Assembly: GCA_040768665.1 (NCBI GenBank)
Contig: JAXGMN010000026.1
Coordinates: forward strand, 62,001-126,000
DNA: 64,000 nt
Reading direction: 5' to 3'
Source: JABWBD01 sp040768665
GTDB taxonomy: Bacteria > Planctomycetota > Planctomycetia > Pirellulales > Thermoguttaceae
The translations under genes and the position numbers were made by a program. The notes under the pieces are model-generated. The model had not been told where the DNA came from and ran no database searches. It saw only the letters and a list, made by a program, of their open reading frames with translations. Below, piece after piece: positions 17,436 to 26,289 of the stretch (its first letter is position 1; each line of letters begins with the position of its first letter).

Positions 17436-19769
17436 CTAGGGCGAGGCGGTGGGGCAGTCGATCAGGAGGTTGTCCGCGCTGCTTGCGTCGGATGGGCCGG
17501 GTCCGGTTTGCGCAATGGCTTGGGCGCAGCGCTCGAAGATATTGTGATGGGCCAGGGCGCGGATAGGGCGAGCGAGCGGGTCGGGGAAGAGACGGACCGC
17601 GGCGCTGCTGGGTTCGTCGAAGCCGAAGATGTGGTTGGAAAGCAGGGTGAAACTCCCGTGCAGCTCAACGGCCTGGTTGACGCCGGTTGCGGTGCCGCGG
17701 TTGATGGTGTTTGCACGAAGGAGCGAGCCGGGCCCGCCGTAGGAGTCGAGCACGATCGGGCGGCGACAATCGGTGATGGTGTTGCCGTGGATGTTCCAAT
17801 TCGGCGACGGCGGGATGAGCTCGAACCTGTCGCCGGCTTGGAACGTGTGCGGCGCCTGGAGTGTGATCTTGACCGTGTCGGTCCGGGCGGCACCGGTGAT
17901 CGACTCGATGGTGGAGAGCGCCGTGGGCCGACCGGCCGTGAGCCACGCCAGGCCCCAGCCGCGGCACTGGGCGGCGGCGCGGTGGTCCAGGGGGACGGTG
18001 CGGACGCCGAGCGCGAAGGTCCGGTCGTCGAACACCTCGCCCACGCGCGACGAGGCGCGGCCGGTGAGAATGCCGGCGCCGCAGTTGCGGATGAGATTGT
18101 CGTGGACGTTGATGTTGACCGCCGGCTCCTGGACCTGGATCGCCGTGACCTGCGGGTCGCAGTCGCCGCGGACGTAGATCTGGTTGTCGGCGACGATCAC
18201 GTCCGAGGCACTCACGTCGACTGCGATCCGCGGCGAGGACTTCTCGCCGATCTCGGTCATGTCGAAAAGGTTGCCGGAGATCGTAGCGTTGGCGGAAGGG
18301 TAGTGGGTGAGGTCCGACTTGCCGCTGATGTTGACCGCGGAGGAGCCGAAGTTGACGAAGAGGTTGTCGCGGACCAGGACCTGCGTGGCGCCGACCGCGG
18401 CGCGGATCGCACAGCCGCCGTAGGGGACGGCGCTCTCGAAGACGTTGTCGGCGATGATGTGCTGGCCGGCGCCGAGTTCGGGAAAGGTGTCGTCGTGATT
18501 GGCGGGGCCGAGATTGCCCATCGCCACCGTGCCGGCGTTGCGGACGTAGTTGCCGACGAACTTGACGAAACGCGAGGCGCCCTCCCAGGCGCAACCGCCG
18601 ACGTCGACGATCCGGCAGTGCAGGACGCTGGTATTCTCCGAGCCGCACATGACGTCGTTGAATCCGTTGCGGCCGCAGTCGACGGCCGAGCAGCGGAGAT
18701 AGGTGGTTTGTTTGCAGTGGGCGGAGTTCGGCTTGTCGGGCGTGCCGCGGCTGGCGCTGCCGGAAACGAAGCACTCGGTGGCCATCCGGCGGCCGTGACA
18801 GTTTTCAACGAGGACCCGCGCGGTGCTGCTGATCGAGACCGCGTTGCAGCCCTTGGCGCCGAAGCCCCAGAAATAGCTCGATCCGCGGGTGCGCAAGTGG
18901 CCGCACTGGTCGCGCTCGGCAAAGCCGGAATGGCCGACCATGGTGAAGTTGCGCAAGGTGACGTCGAGGCCTTTGGAGAGCGTGATGCAGGCTCCCTCGC
19001 CCTCGCTGATGTCGAGGACCGTGTCGACGGGGCTGGCGCCCTCGATGGTGATCGCCGCCGCATTGCGGACGTACAGCCCACGCGAGAGGCGGTAGCGGCC
19101 GACGGGGACGTGGAGATTTCGCTTCTCATGGATCGCACGGTCGATCGCGGCCTGCAGGGCGGCGTCGTCGCAGTGGCGTAGCGCGGCGGCGGGGACGGTT
19201 CGCGTCGGCGCGTCGCGGAGCGTGAGCACCTTGCCCTCGATCTTGTCGATGGCCGTTACGAGCTGGCCGCGGAGCGAGAAGTGGACGGTGTAGCCTTTCT
19301 CCCAGTCGTGCTCGTTGAAGCGGACTTCGATCCCGTCGCGAAGGGGCTGCCAGTCGCCGTTGATCGCCGCGGGCTCGGTCCAGGTGCGAGCGAGGTCTTC
19401 GGACCAGCGGAACGACCTGGTACCCTCGGGGACGTCGAGCAGGAGGACGAGCCAGTCGCCCTGCGTGCCGTCGTAGCCGCGGATCTCGACCTTGTTTTCG
19501 AGCGGTCTGCCCATGACGACAACGTGGCGCGGGCCCCAGATCGTCTGGCGGGTGCAGCGGGGATTGCACTGGGAGAGCATGATCCCCTGGCCGACCTGAA
19601 AATCGCCGGGGTCTGCGACGGTGATGTTGGTGAGGCCCTTTTCGGTGGCGGCCGTGGTGGAGAACTCGGAGCCGGACGCGCCGCACTCGCGGGCATCGAG
19701 GAAAGCGAAAGGCGGCGAGGAGGCGAGGGCTGCGAGGAGGGTAAGGTATGGGAGTGGAAGTGTGAGCAT
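17436..19769 (-). CDS. Secreted right-handed parallel beta-helix protein
   Basis: This exported 777-residue protein has a signal-peptide-like N-terminus (MLTLPLPYLTLLAALASSPP) and many imperfect beta-helix coils from about residue 190 onward, rich in N-x-I/V and G-N patterns such as LVRDNLFVNFG, ATISGNLFDM and VIVADNQIYV. Such folds are typical of pectate lyases, polysaccharide lyases and related carbohydrate-active proteins, but no lyase catalytic set can be assigned. GAGGA is about 7 nt before the ATG at 19769. It precedes the DUF6259-type gene by 73 bp, so both may belong to one polysaccharide-degrading operon. A degenerate copy of its first ~170 bp lies immediately upstream. Confidence 0.85.
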   Translation of the reverse strand: MLTLPLPYLTLLAALASSPPFAFLDARECGASGSEFSTTAATEKGLTNITVADPGDFQVGQGIMLSQCNPRCTRQTIWGPRHVVVMGRPLENKVEIRGYDGTQGDWLVLLLDVPEGTRSFRWSEDLARTWTEPAAINGDWQPLRDGIEVRFNEHDWEKGYTVHFSLRGQLVTAIDKIEGKVLTLRDAPTRTVPAAALRHCDDAALQAAIDRAIHEKRNLHVPVGRYRLSRGLYVRNAAAITIEGASPVDTVLDISEGEGACITLSKGLDVTLRNFTMVGHSGFAERDQCGHLRTRGSSYFWGFGAKGCNAVSISSTARVLVENCHGRRMATECFVSGSASRGTPDKPNSAHCKQTTYLRCSAVDCGRNGFNDVMCGSENTSVLHCRIVDVGGCAWEGASRFVKFVGNYVRNAGTVAMGNLGPANHDDTFPELGAGQHIIADNVFESAVPYGGCAIRAAVGATQVLVRDNLFVNFGSSAVNISGKSDLTHYPSANATISGNLFDMTEIGEKSSPRIAVDVSASDVIVADNQIYVRGDCDPQVTAIQVQEPAVNINVHDNLIRNCGAGILTGRASSRVGEVFDDRTFALGVRTVPLDHRAAAQCRGWGLAWLTAGRPTALSTIESITGAARTDTVKITLQAPHTFQAGDRFELIPPSPNWNIHGNTITDCRRPIVLDSYGGPGSLLRANTINRGTATGVNQAVELHGSFTLLSNHIFGFDEPSSAAVRLFPDPLARPIRALAHHNIFERCAQAIAQTGPGPSDASSADNLLIDCPTASP

Positions 19770-19919
19770 GACGCAGTCCTCGTGGTGGCGCGGGCAAATG
19801 AGGTATGAGACGGATGGGACTCGTGGGGCTTATGCGACGTGCTGCCGTGCTACTGTAGCAGATCGGGGAGGAGCAGGCTAGCACCAAATGGTTCTGATCG
19901 AAGTGGGTCGGGCGTCGCT

Positions 19920-20091
19920 TGCAAATCGCCGAGGCCTGCGACGTGATCTTGCTGCGGCCCTTTTCGATGGCGGCCGTGGTGGAGAATTCGGAGCCGGACG
20001 CGCCGCACTCGCGGGCATCAAGGAAAGCGAAATGGGGAGAGGAGGGTAGGGCTGCGAGGAGGGTACGGTATGGGAGTGGAAGTGTGGGCAT
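19920..20091 (-). pseudogene. Truncated duplicate of the beta-helix gene start
   Basis: From an ATG at 20091 the sequence repeats the first ~57 codons of the neighbouring beta-helix gene with scattered substitutions (MPTLPLPYRTLLAALPSSPH against MLTLPLPYLTLLAALASSPP, then the shared FAFLDARECGASGSEFSTTA). The resemblance then fades through a frameshift near the GCGATTT segment at about 19921 and stops. The remainder of the gene is missing, so this is a gene-start relic from a tandem duplication. A third trace of the region before the start (GCCACGAGGACTCCGTCATG) is visible near 20350-20370. Confidence 0.8.
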
Positions 20092-20204
20092 GACGTGGGG
20101 AGATGAAAACGCGCGATCTTCTGGCAGCGTGGTATTTTCTCGTTCTGTTCCGCAACGACAGCGGACAAGAATACCTGGGAGCGATCGAGAAGGTCTTCTC
20201 GGCG

Positions 20205-20270
20205 CTTCGTTCCTCTGCGTTGCCCCTTGAACTCCTCAATACGTAGAGGGGACAACGCAGAGGAACGAAG
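20205..20270. repeat. Perfect 18-bp inverted repeat (large hairpin)
   Basis: CTTCGTTCCTCTGCGTTG at 20205-20222 is the exact reverse complement of 20253-20270. The stem can extend inward by CCCCT/AGGGG with one bulge. It lies between the beta-helix gene relic and the 3' end of the helicase gene. It could be a terminator or a dispersed palindromic repeat; no T-tract follows. Confidence 0.75.
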
Positions 20271-20474
20271 AGCCGCAGAGGATTGGTTTTGGGCAGCGGA
20301 AACGGAGACCGAACAGGCTAATGAATTCGTCGACTTTCACCTCCCCAGGCATGACGGAGTCCTCGTGGCGCTGTCGACGAAGTGGCATTTCTGGAAAGCT
20401 GCGAACAGTTTATGTTCGCCCCCATCGCGTTGGATCACTCAGCGACGACTCTGCGCGCAGGCTTGGTCAGGATT

Positions 20475-23400
20475 TCACCACCGCGCGGCTGACCATCGAA
20501 ATCGATACGTTCGATTTGCTCCTGTTGAATGCGTCAACCGACTGCGACTTTTTCCCAGTGCTGACGGAGCCGCTTGTCGGAAATGGTGAGCGACGTTCCG
20601 AGCTTCTGGGCGAAGAGGGATACGCGATATTCTTCGAGCAGCCAGCGGAATTGCTGCAGTTGGGGATCCTCGATGCCCATCTGACGATGCTGCTCGAGGC
20701 GGGCGAGATATGTGTCCCACCAGCGGCGAACGGCTTCGGTCGCCTCGCGGTCGCGAGCGAGGCTGCCGGAGCGGAGGGCGTCGAGCCGATGGGAGATGGC
20801 AGGAGATACCGGGGATGATGCACCAGCCACGACCAGCGCTAAGGTCAGAAAGCCGGGACCGATGAGCTCCTGAAGCTGCAGGCGGACGTCTTCCGCCGCG
20901 TGCTGCCACATGCTCCCCGATCTGCTCCAGGGCCAGGCGGGCCTGGTGATACTCGGCGAACAACGGACCGGCCAAGTCGGCGACGTCCTGCGTGGCCAGT
21001 CCGATCCGCTTCGTCGCGAGCTTCAGCCAGCGGTTGAATTCGTCGCGGGTGCGAGGGATCGGGCCGCCCGTGTCGGCGGGCATAGGTCGGCGATGAGTTC
21101 CGCCAGCTCTCGGCGGATGTCGAAGTTGCGGATCGAGGCCGCCTGGAGCCGCATCTGCTCGAGCCGGGGAAGCCATTGCACCCTGGCTGTTGAGCTGGCG
21201 GCCGGAGGCGAGGGCCAACAGCCGGCGGAGGGCCTTGCGGGTCTGCTGCTCGGCACGCTCCGGGGAGTCGGCCAGACGCAGGCCGACGCCGGTCTGCTGG
21301 TCGACCAGCATCGGATAGGCCTTCAGCGCGAGCCCGCCGCGGCGGATGTCGATCTCGATGGGCAGGGTGTCGAAGTCCCAGGTGGTGAGGCCGTCGCGAT
21401 GGTACAGCGGATCGTCGTGCGTGGAGAAGACGGCGGCGGCCTCGGCGCCGAGCTGGCGGCGGATATCGTCCAGATCGCGGCCGGTGGCCACCGGCTCGCC
21501 GTCGACGCCGATCACGCGGAGATTCATCCGCATGTCGCTGGGGATCTTGTCGACTTCGAACCAAGCGGGCGAGATCGGCTGCCCGGCCAGGCGGCTCAGC
21601 GCTCCGGCAACGGCGGAGACGACGTCGCCGCGGCCGAACTCGATCCCCGCGAGCACCTTTCGGGCCGTGTCGGGTGCGGGAACGAACTGGCGGCGGACGT
21701 GCTTGGGCAACGTCTTGATCAGGGCCACGATCTTCTGCTCGAGCAAGCCCGGCACGAGCCAGCCGAGACGGCCGGGGTCGATCTGGTTGACCGCTTCCAA
21801 GGGGACGTTGAGCGTGACGCCGTCCTGCTCGGAACCCGGCTCGAAGCGGTACTCGACGGGGAACTTCATCTGGGCGACGTGAATTGCGTCGGGATAGGCG
21901 CCGTCGGCCACCTGGAGCAATTCCTCGCGGACGAGATCCGATCGCGACATGAACAGGATGCGGCGGTTCTTTTGTTCGGCCTTGCGACGCCAGCGATTGA
22001 AGCTGGTGCCGTCGACGACGCCGTGGGGGATCCGCAGGTCGTAGAAGTCGTATTCGGCCCACTGGCCAAGGAGGAAATCGTGGCGGCGGAGCTTTCGCTG
22101 GAGCTGCTCCATTTCCTCGCGAAGCCGCTGATTGTGGGCGAAGAATTCGGCCTTGCAGTCGAAGTCGCCCTCGATCAGCCCGTTCTGGATCAACAGCGCC
22201 CGCGAGACTTCGGGCTTGATCGGACCGTAGCGAACTCTCCGGCTGGGCACGATCGTCAGGCCGAAGAGCGTGACGCGCTCGAAGGCCATCGCCGAAGAGC
22301 TGGCCCGCTGCCAATGGGGATCGCTGTACGACCGCTTGATCAGATGCGCGGCGATCCGCTCGATCCAGCGGGGATCGATCTTGGCACAGGTGCGAAGATA
22401 GCGGCGGGTGGTTTCGACGAGTTCGGCCGCGACGACCCAGGTCGGCCGTCCCTTGAAGACCGCGGAGCCGGGCCAGAGCAGCGCCTTGCCGCCGCCGGTG
22501 ACGGTGTATTCGCCCGAATCGGTCCGGAAGCCGAGATTCGAAAGCAGGCCCGTGAGCACGGCGCGGTGGATGGAGCCGAAGTCGTCGCGGCGCTTGCCGG
22601 GCTTGAAGCCGGCATGCTCGACGAGCTGGAGCAACTGCAGGTGGACGTCGGCCCATTCCCGCATGCGGTTGTAGGAGAGGTAGTTTTGCCGGCATGCCTT
22701 GCGGAGCTGATTACGCGACAGCGTGCTCTTCAGGTGGTGGTAGAAGTCCCAGAGTTTCAGGTAGCCGAGGAAATCGGACGAGGGGTCGGCGAACTGCACG
22801 TGGGCTTCGTCGGCGAGCTGCTGCTTTTCCAGCGGTCGCTCGCGCGGGTCCTGGACTTCCAGGGCGGCGGCAATGACCAGCATCTCCGCGAGGCACTTCT
22901 CTTCTTCGGCGGCAAGGATCATCCGGCCGATCCGCGGATCGACGGGCAGGCGACTCAACTGGCGGCCGATCTCGGTCAGCTCGTTGTCCTCGTCGATCGC
23001 GCCGAGCTCGTAGAGGGTCTTGTAGCCGTCGCGGATGGCTTCGGCGCGCGGCGGGTCGAGGAAAGGAAAGTCCTCGATCGGGCCGAGTTTCAGGGCCTTG
23101 GTCTGCAGGATGACCGAGGCGAGGTTGGTCCGCTGGATCTCCGGCGGAGTGTAGCGGTCGCGGACCTGGTAATCCTCTTCGCTGTACAGGCGGATACAGA
23201 CGCCGGGGGCAACGCGTCCGCACCGGCCCATCCGCTGATCGGCGGAAGCGCGGGAGATGGCCTCGATCGGCAGGCGTTGGGTTTTGGTGCGCGGCGAGTA
23301 GCGGCTGATCCGCGCGGTGCCCGGGTCGACGACATAGCGGATGCCCGGCACGGTAAGCGACGATTCGGCCACGTTGGTGGCGATGACGATGCGGCGGTGC

Positions 23401-24443
23401 GGATGCGGCTGGAAGATCCGCTGCTGGTCCTTGGTGGAGAGCCTCGCATAGAGCGGGAGGATCTCGGTCTTGCGGCTGCCCAAGTCGCCGGGAATGGCGT
23501 GGCCGCGGAGGCTCTTGGCGGTCTCGTGGATGTCGCGCTCGGTGGGCATGAAGACGAGGACGTCGCCGGTGTCGATGCGAGCCAGTTCATCGACGGCGTC
23601 CAGCACCGTCTGCTCCCAGTCCGGTTCGTCGGAGCCTTCCTCGGCAAACGGCGGCCGGTAGCGGACCTCGACCGGGTAGGTCCGCCCGGAGACCTCGAGA
23701 ACAGGGGCGGGGCCGGTATCGGAGGCGAAGTGCCGGGCGAATCGGGCGGCGTCGAGCGTGGCCGAGGTGATAATGAGCTTGAGGTCGCGGCGCTTGGGCA
23801 GGAGCCGCTTGAGATAGCCGATCAGGAAATCGATGTTGAGCGACCGCTCGTGGGCCTCGTCGAGGATGATCGTGTCGTACTGGTTCAAGTACGGGTCGCC
23901 CTGGGATTCGGCCAGGAGGATGCCGTCGGTCATGACCTTGACGTACGTCTGCGGGGCCGTCGAATCGGCAAAGCGGATCTTGAAGCCGACCTCCTTGCCC
24001 AGCGGAGCGTGGAGCTCGTCGGCGATCCTTGCGGCGACGCTCCGCGCGGCGATCCGGCGGGGTTGCGTGTGGCCGATCATCCCTTCGACACCGCGGCCGA
24101 GTTCGAGACAAATCTTGGGCAGTTGGGTCGACTTGCCGGAGCCGGTCTCGCCGCACACGACGACGACTTGGTGATCGTGAATGGCGGCGGCGATTTCGTG
24201 GCGCTTGGCGCTGACCGGAAGGTCTTCGTCGTACTCGACCTTCGGCACCCCCTCGCGGCGGGTTTGTCGAAGGGCGATCGAGCGGTCCAGGTCCTTGGTC
24301 AGGCGACCGAGGCTGCGATCGAACGGTTTGCCGGCGGCTTCAGCCCGACGGATCCCGTCCAGCGAGCGGCGAAAGCGGTAGCGATCCGCTTTCATCGCCT
24401 TGCCGATCTGGGCTTCGAGGTGCTGGAGGGAAGAGGTGGGCAT
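20475..24443 (-). CDS. hrpA: ATP-dependent RNA helicase HrpA-like (DEAH), frameshifted C-terminus
   Basis: This is a DEAH-box RNA helicase of the HrpA family, about 1300 residues. The core is intact: motif I GETGSGKST, motif Ia TQPRRIAA, motif II DEAH, motif III SATLD, and the motif VI-like region QRMGRCGR. The HA2/OB regions and most of the DUF3418 C-terminal region follow. From about residue 1085 the frame goes wrong. Family-like sequence continues in other frames (QWLPRLEQMRLQAASIRNFD in one, WSWLVHHPRYLL in a second, RWLLEEYRVSLFAQKLG in a third). At least five single-base shifts are needed, near 21190, 21080, 20915, 20850 and 20815. The ancestral stop is at 20534, whereas the uninterrupted frame from the ATG at 24443 stops at 20475. 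The cause is either local sequence error or C-terminal decay. Confidence 0.85.
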   Translation of the reverse strand: MPTSSLQHLEAQIGKAMKADRYRFRRSLDGIRRAEAAGKPFDRSLGRLTKDLDRSIALRQTRREGVPKVEYDEDLPVSAKRHEIAAAIHDHQVVVVCGETGSGKSTQLPKICLELGRGVEGMIGHTQPRRIAARSVAARIADELHAPLGKEVGFKIRFADSTAPQTYVKVMTDGILLAESQGDPYLNQYDTIILDEAHERSLNIDFLIGYLKRLLPKRRDLKLIITSATLDAARFARHFASDTGPAPVLEVSGRTYPVEVRYRPPFAEEGSDEPDWEQTVLDAVDELARIDTGDVLVFMPTERDIHETAKSLRGHAIPGDLGSRKTEILPLYARLSTKDQQRIFQPHPHRRIVIATNVAESSLTVPGIRYVVDPGTARISRYSPRTKTQRLPIEAISRASADQRMGRCGRVAPGVCIRLYSEEDYQVRDRYTPPEIQRTNLASVILQTKALKLGPIEDFPFLDPPRAEAIRDGYKTLYELGAIDEDNELTEIGRQLSRLPVDPRIGRMILAAEEEKCLAEMLVIAAALEVQDPRERPLEKQQLADEAHVQFADPSSDFLGYLKLWDFYHHLKSTLSRNQLRKACRQNYLSYNRMREWADVHLQLLQLVEHAGFKPGKRRDDFGSIHRAVLTGLLSNLGFRTDSGEYTVTGGGKALLWPGSAVFKGRPTWVVAAELVETTRRYLRTCAKIDPRWIERIAAHLIKRSYSDPHWQRASSSAMAFERVTLFGLTIVPSRRVRYGPIKPEVSRALLIQNGLIEGDFDCKAEFFAHNQRLREEMEQLQRKLRRHDFLLGQWAEYDFYDLRIPHGVVDGTSFNRWRRKAEQKNRRILFMSRSDLVREELLQVADGAYPDAIHVAQMKFPVEYRFEPGSEQDGVTLNVPLEAVNQIDPGRLGWLVPGLLEQKIVALIKTLPKHVRRQFVPAPDTARKVLAGIEFGRGDVVSAVAGALSRLAGQPISPAWFEVDKIPSDMRMNLRVIGVDGEPVATGRDLDDIRRQLGAEAAAVFSTHDDPLYHRDGLTTWDFDTLPIEIDIRRGGLALKAYPMLVDQQTGVGLRLADSPERAEQQTRKALRRLLALASGRQLNSQGAMASPARADAAPGGLDPQLRHPPRAGGTHRRPMPADTGGPIPRTRDEFNRWLKLATKRIGLATQDVADLAGPLFAEYHQARLALEQIGEHVAARGGRRPPAASGAHRSRLSDLSAGRGWCIIPGISCHLPSARRPPLRQPRSRPRGDRSRSPLVGHISRPPRAASSDGHRGSPTAAIPLAARRISRIPLRPEARNVAHHFRQAAPSALGKSRSRLTHSTGANRTYRFRWSAARW

Positions 24444-24514
24444 GAAGAGAGTTTATCGACCGTGTGAGTGGGCGATAAGAGGAGCGTGTGCGGCGAGAAG
24501 TGGTTCGGTTTGGA

Positions 24515-24556
24515 CTTGCCGAGCGGGATTGGCGGGGCCAGGTCCCGCTCGGCAAG
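24515..24556. terminator. 14-bp perfect hairpin after the oxidoreductase gene
   Basis: CTTGCCGAGCGGGA at 24515-24528 pairs perfectly with TCCCGCTCGGCAAG at 24543-24556 around a 14-nt loop. It lies downstream of the minus-strand Gfo/Idh/MocA gene and upstream of hrpA. It may be a terminator or a dispersed palindrome; there is no T-run. Confidence 0.5.
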
Positions 24557-24594
24557 CGGGACCTACTTGGATACGTAGGAGGGTTCGGGTTCGA

Positions 24595-25953
24595 TCATGA
24601 AAAGCGGTAGCGGCCGGGCATGGCGATGGGCGGGATGGGGTAGGGGCCGAACTCGTATTTCTCCGGCCCAAGGCGAGTCGTCGACTGGATGGCTTTGTCC
24701 CAGGTGACCTCCTGTCCGCTGTAGGCGGCCTCGCGGCCGAGGATGCCGGTCATGGTGCTTTCGGCGACGGCCATCGCCTCGTTCAGAGGTTTTCCTTCGC
24801 GGATGCTGGCGATCAGGTCTTCGTGCTCCTGCCGGTAGGGGCTCGTCACCTTGTCGCGGAATCGCCATTTCCGACCGGAGTTGGGCTCGATCACGTCCTT
24901 GCAGTTGCTCCGGCCGCCGGTGCCGACCACCAACTCTGAGACGAGGTTTTGGCAGCCGTTGATCTGCCTGGCCTGGCTGAACATGGTGACTCCACCCGGA
25001 TACTCGAATTCGACGGCGAAGTGGTCGTAGATATGGCCGTGCTCCACGCCGGTGCGAACCTGCCGGCCGCCGATGCCGGAGACCGCACGGATCGGATGGG
25101 CGCCCAGAACCCAGTTCATGATGTCGAGGTTGTGGACGTGCTGCTCGACGTAATGGTCGCCGGAGAGCCAGGTAAAGTAGTTCCAGTTGCGCAACTGCCA
25201 CTCGAGGTCGCTCCACTGGGGCTCGCGCGGGACGACCCAGATCTCACCGCCGTTCCAATAGCTCTTGGCATAGACGATCTCGCCGATCTCGCCATCGTGC
25301 AGCCGGCGGATCGTTTCCTGGTAGTTCTGCATGTGCCGGCGCTGGGTGCCCGCGACGATGCCGAGGTTCTTCCGGCGGGCCAGCTCGCCGGCCTCCATCA
25401 CCATCTTCACGCCGGGCACGTCGACGGCGCCCGGCTTTTCCATAAAGACGTGCTTGCCCGCCTCGATCGCCGCCTTGAGCTGGACCGGCCGGAAATGGGG
25501 CGGGGTAGCCAGGATCACGTAGTTGATCTCCGGCACGGCCAGCAACTGCTTGTAGGCGTCGAAGCCGGTGAAGCACATCTCGCCGGGAAGTTTGATGCCG
25601 AGCTTGCCGAGCTGCTGGACGCAGTTGGCGAGCCGGTCCTCAAACAGATCGGCCAGAGCGACGACCTTGATGTCCTTCTTCTCGATCGTGGCGCCCTCGG
25701 CCACGTCTTCGGTGTGGTAGCCGGTCGACGGGTAGATGACCTTGGTAGCCGCTCCAAGGGCGTCCAGCAGAGCCCCGGTCCCGCGGCCGCCGCAGCCGAT
25801 CAGCCCGATCTTGATCTGAAGGTCTTGAGCGCCGAAGGCGGTGTGAACCAGCGGCAGTCGTGCGGCCGCCACCGCGGCCGCTGCGAGACCGGACCGCTTG
25901 AGGAACCGACGGCGGGAAACGCCGGAGCCGGGATCTTTTTGCTGCTTGTCCAT
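24595..25953 (-). CDS. Tat-exported Gfo/Idh/MocA family oxidoreductase
   Basis: This is an NAD(P)-dependent sugar dehydrogenase-like protein, 452 residues. The N-terminus carries a twin-arginine signal (SRRRFLKRSG at about residues 13-22, followed by a hydrophobic alanine-rich stretch), so export in folded form with cofactor is expected. The Rossmann motif is GLIGCGGRGTG. The family EKP motif is present (VFMEKPGAVDV), and the catalytic-region HVHNLD follows near residue 270. The ATG at 25953 is preferred because AGGAG is 9-11 nt upstream and the Tat signal then sits at the usual place; the frame is open upstream to 26064. Substrate is unknown. Exported members of this family are numerous in Planctomycetota. 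Confidence 0.92.
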   Translation of the reverse strand: MDKQQKDPGSGVSRRRFLKRSGLAAAAVAAARLPLVHTAFGAQDLQIKIGLIGCGGRGTGALLDALGAATKVIYPSTGYHTEDVAEGATIEKKDIKVVALADLFEDRLANCVQQLGKLGIKLPGEMCFTGFDAYKQLLAVPEINYVILATPPHFRPVQLKAAIEAGKHVFMEKPGAVDVPGVKMVMEAGELARRKNLGIVAGTQRRHMQNYQETIRRLHDGEIGEIVYAKSYWNGGEIWVVPREPQWSDLEWQLRNWNYFTWLSGDHYVEQHVHNLDIMNWVLGAHPIRAVSGIGGRQVRTGVEHGHIYDHFAVEFEYPGGVTMFSQARQINGCQNLVSELVVGTGGRSNCKDVIEPNSGRKWRFRDKVTSPYRQEHEDLIASIREGKPLNEAMAVAESTMTGILGREAAYSGQEVTWDKAIQSTTRLGPEKYEFGPYPIPPIAMPGRYRFS

Positions 25954-26062
25954 CGGTCGGAGGACTCCTGGTTTGTTGGAGGATGACGTGCGGAGAGGTC
26001 GAAGATTCATCCTAGCACCGCGGGTTTGGGAGATACAAGAGGAGCCATGCCGAACCTCGTTC

Positions 26063-26083
26063 ACCCGTGGGTCGAGCCCACGG
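26063..26083. repeat. REP-like palindrome, second sequence family, copy 1
   Basis: CCCGTGGG-tcgag-CCCACGGG has an 8-bp perfect stem and a 5-nt loop, embedded in a longer unit (GAACCTCGTTCA before, GGGTCC after) that recurs at 26185-26205. The geometry is the same as in the 71-bp array at 10067-10775, but the stem sequence differs. Confidence 0.8.
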
Positions 26084-26116
26084 GGGTCCTCAAAGCTAGC
26101 TGGTGAACCTTTGGCT

Positions 26117-26137
26117 CCTGCCGCGCAAGGCGGCAGG
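26117..26137. repeat. Solitary copy of the 71-bp array palindrome with compensatory stem change
   Basis: CCTGCCGC-gcaag-GCGGCAGG is preceded by GGTGAACCTTTGGCT and followed by GGGGCCGGAAG, matching the array at 10067-10775. The two inner stem base pairs differ from the array (GC/GC instead of AG/CT), yet pairing is kept. Confidence 0.8.
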
Positions 26138-26184
26138 GGGCCGGAAGTGGAATGGAGCGTGTTTTAGCTGCCGAACCTCGTTCA

Positions 26185-26205
26185 CCCGTGGGCCGAGCCC
26201 ACGGG
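26185..26205. repeat. REP-like palindrome, second sequence family, copy 2
   Basis: CCCGTGGG-ccgag-CCCACGGG has the same stem as at 26063-26083 with one loop change, and shared flanks on both sides. It lies about 85 bp before the start of the esterase/galactosidase fusion gene. Confidence 0.8.
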
Positions 26206-26289
26206 GGTCCTCCAGCTTGGTTCTTGGCGACGGGTGGGCTATAGTGGGGCGCAGGTTTGCTGGGAATCATCAACCGGGAGGAGGCAATC

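Noticed and set aside
20910..24467. Long open frame on the plus strand opposite hrpA (over 1100 codons)
   Set aside because: It lies antisense to a clear HrpA helicase with all DEAH motifs. High-GC codon bias leaves the opposite strand open; the translation has no recognisable domain.
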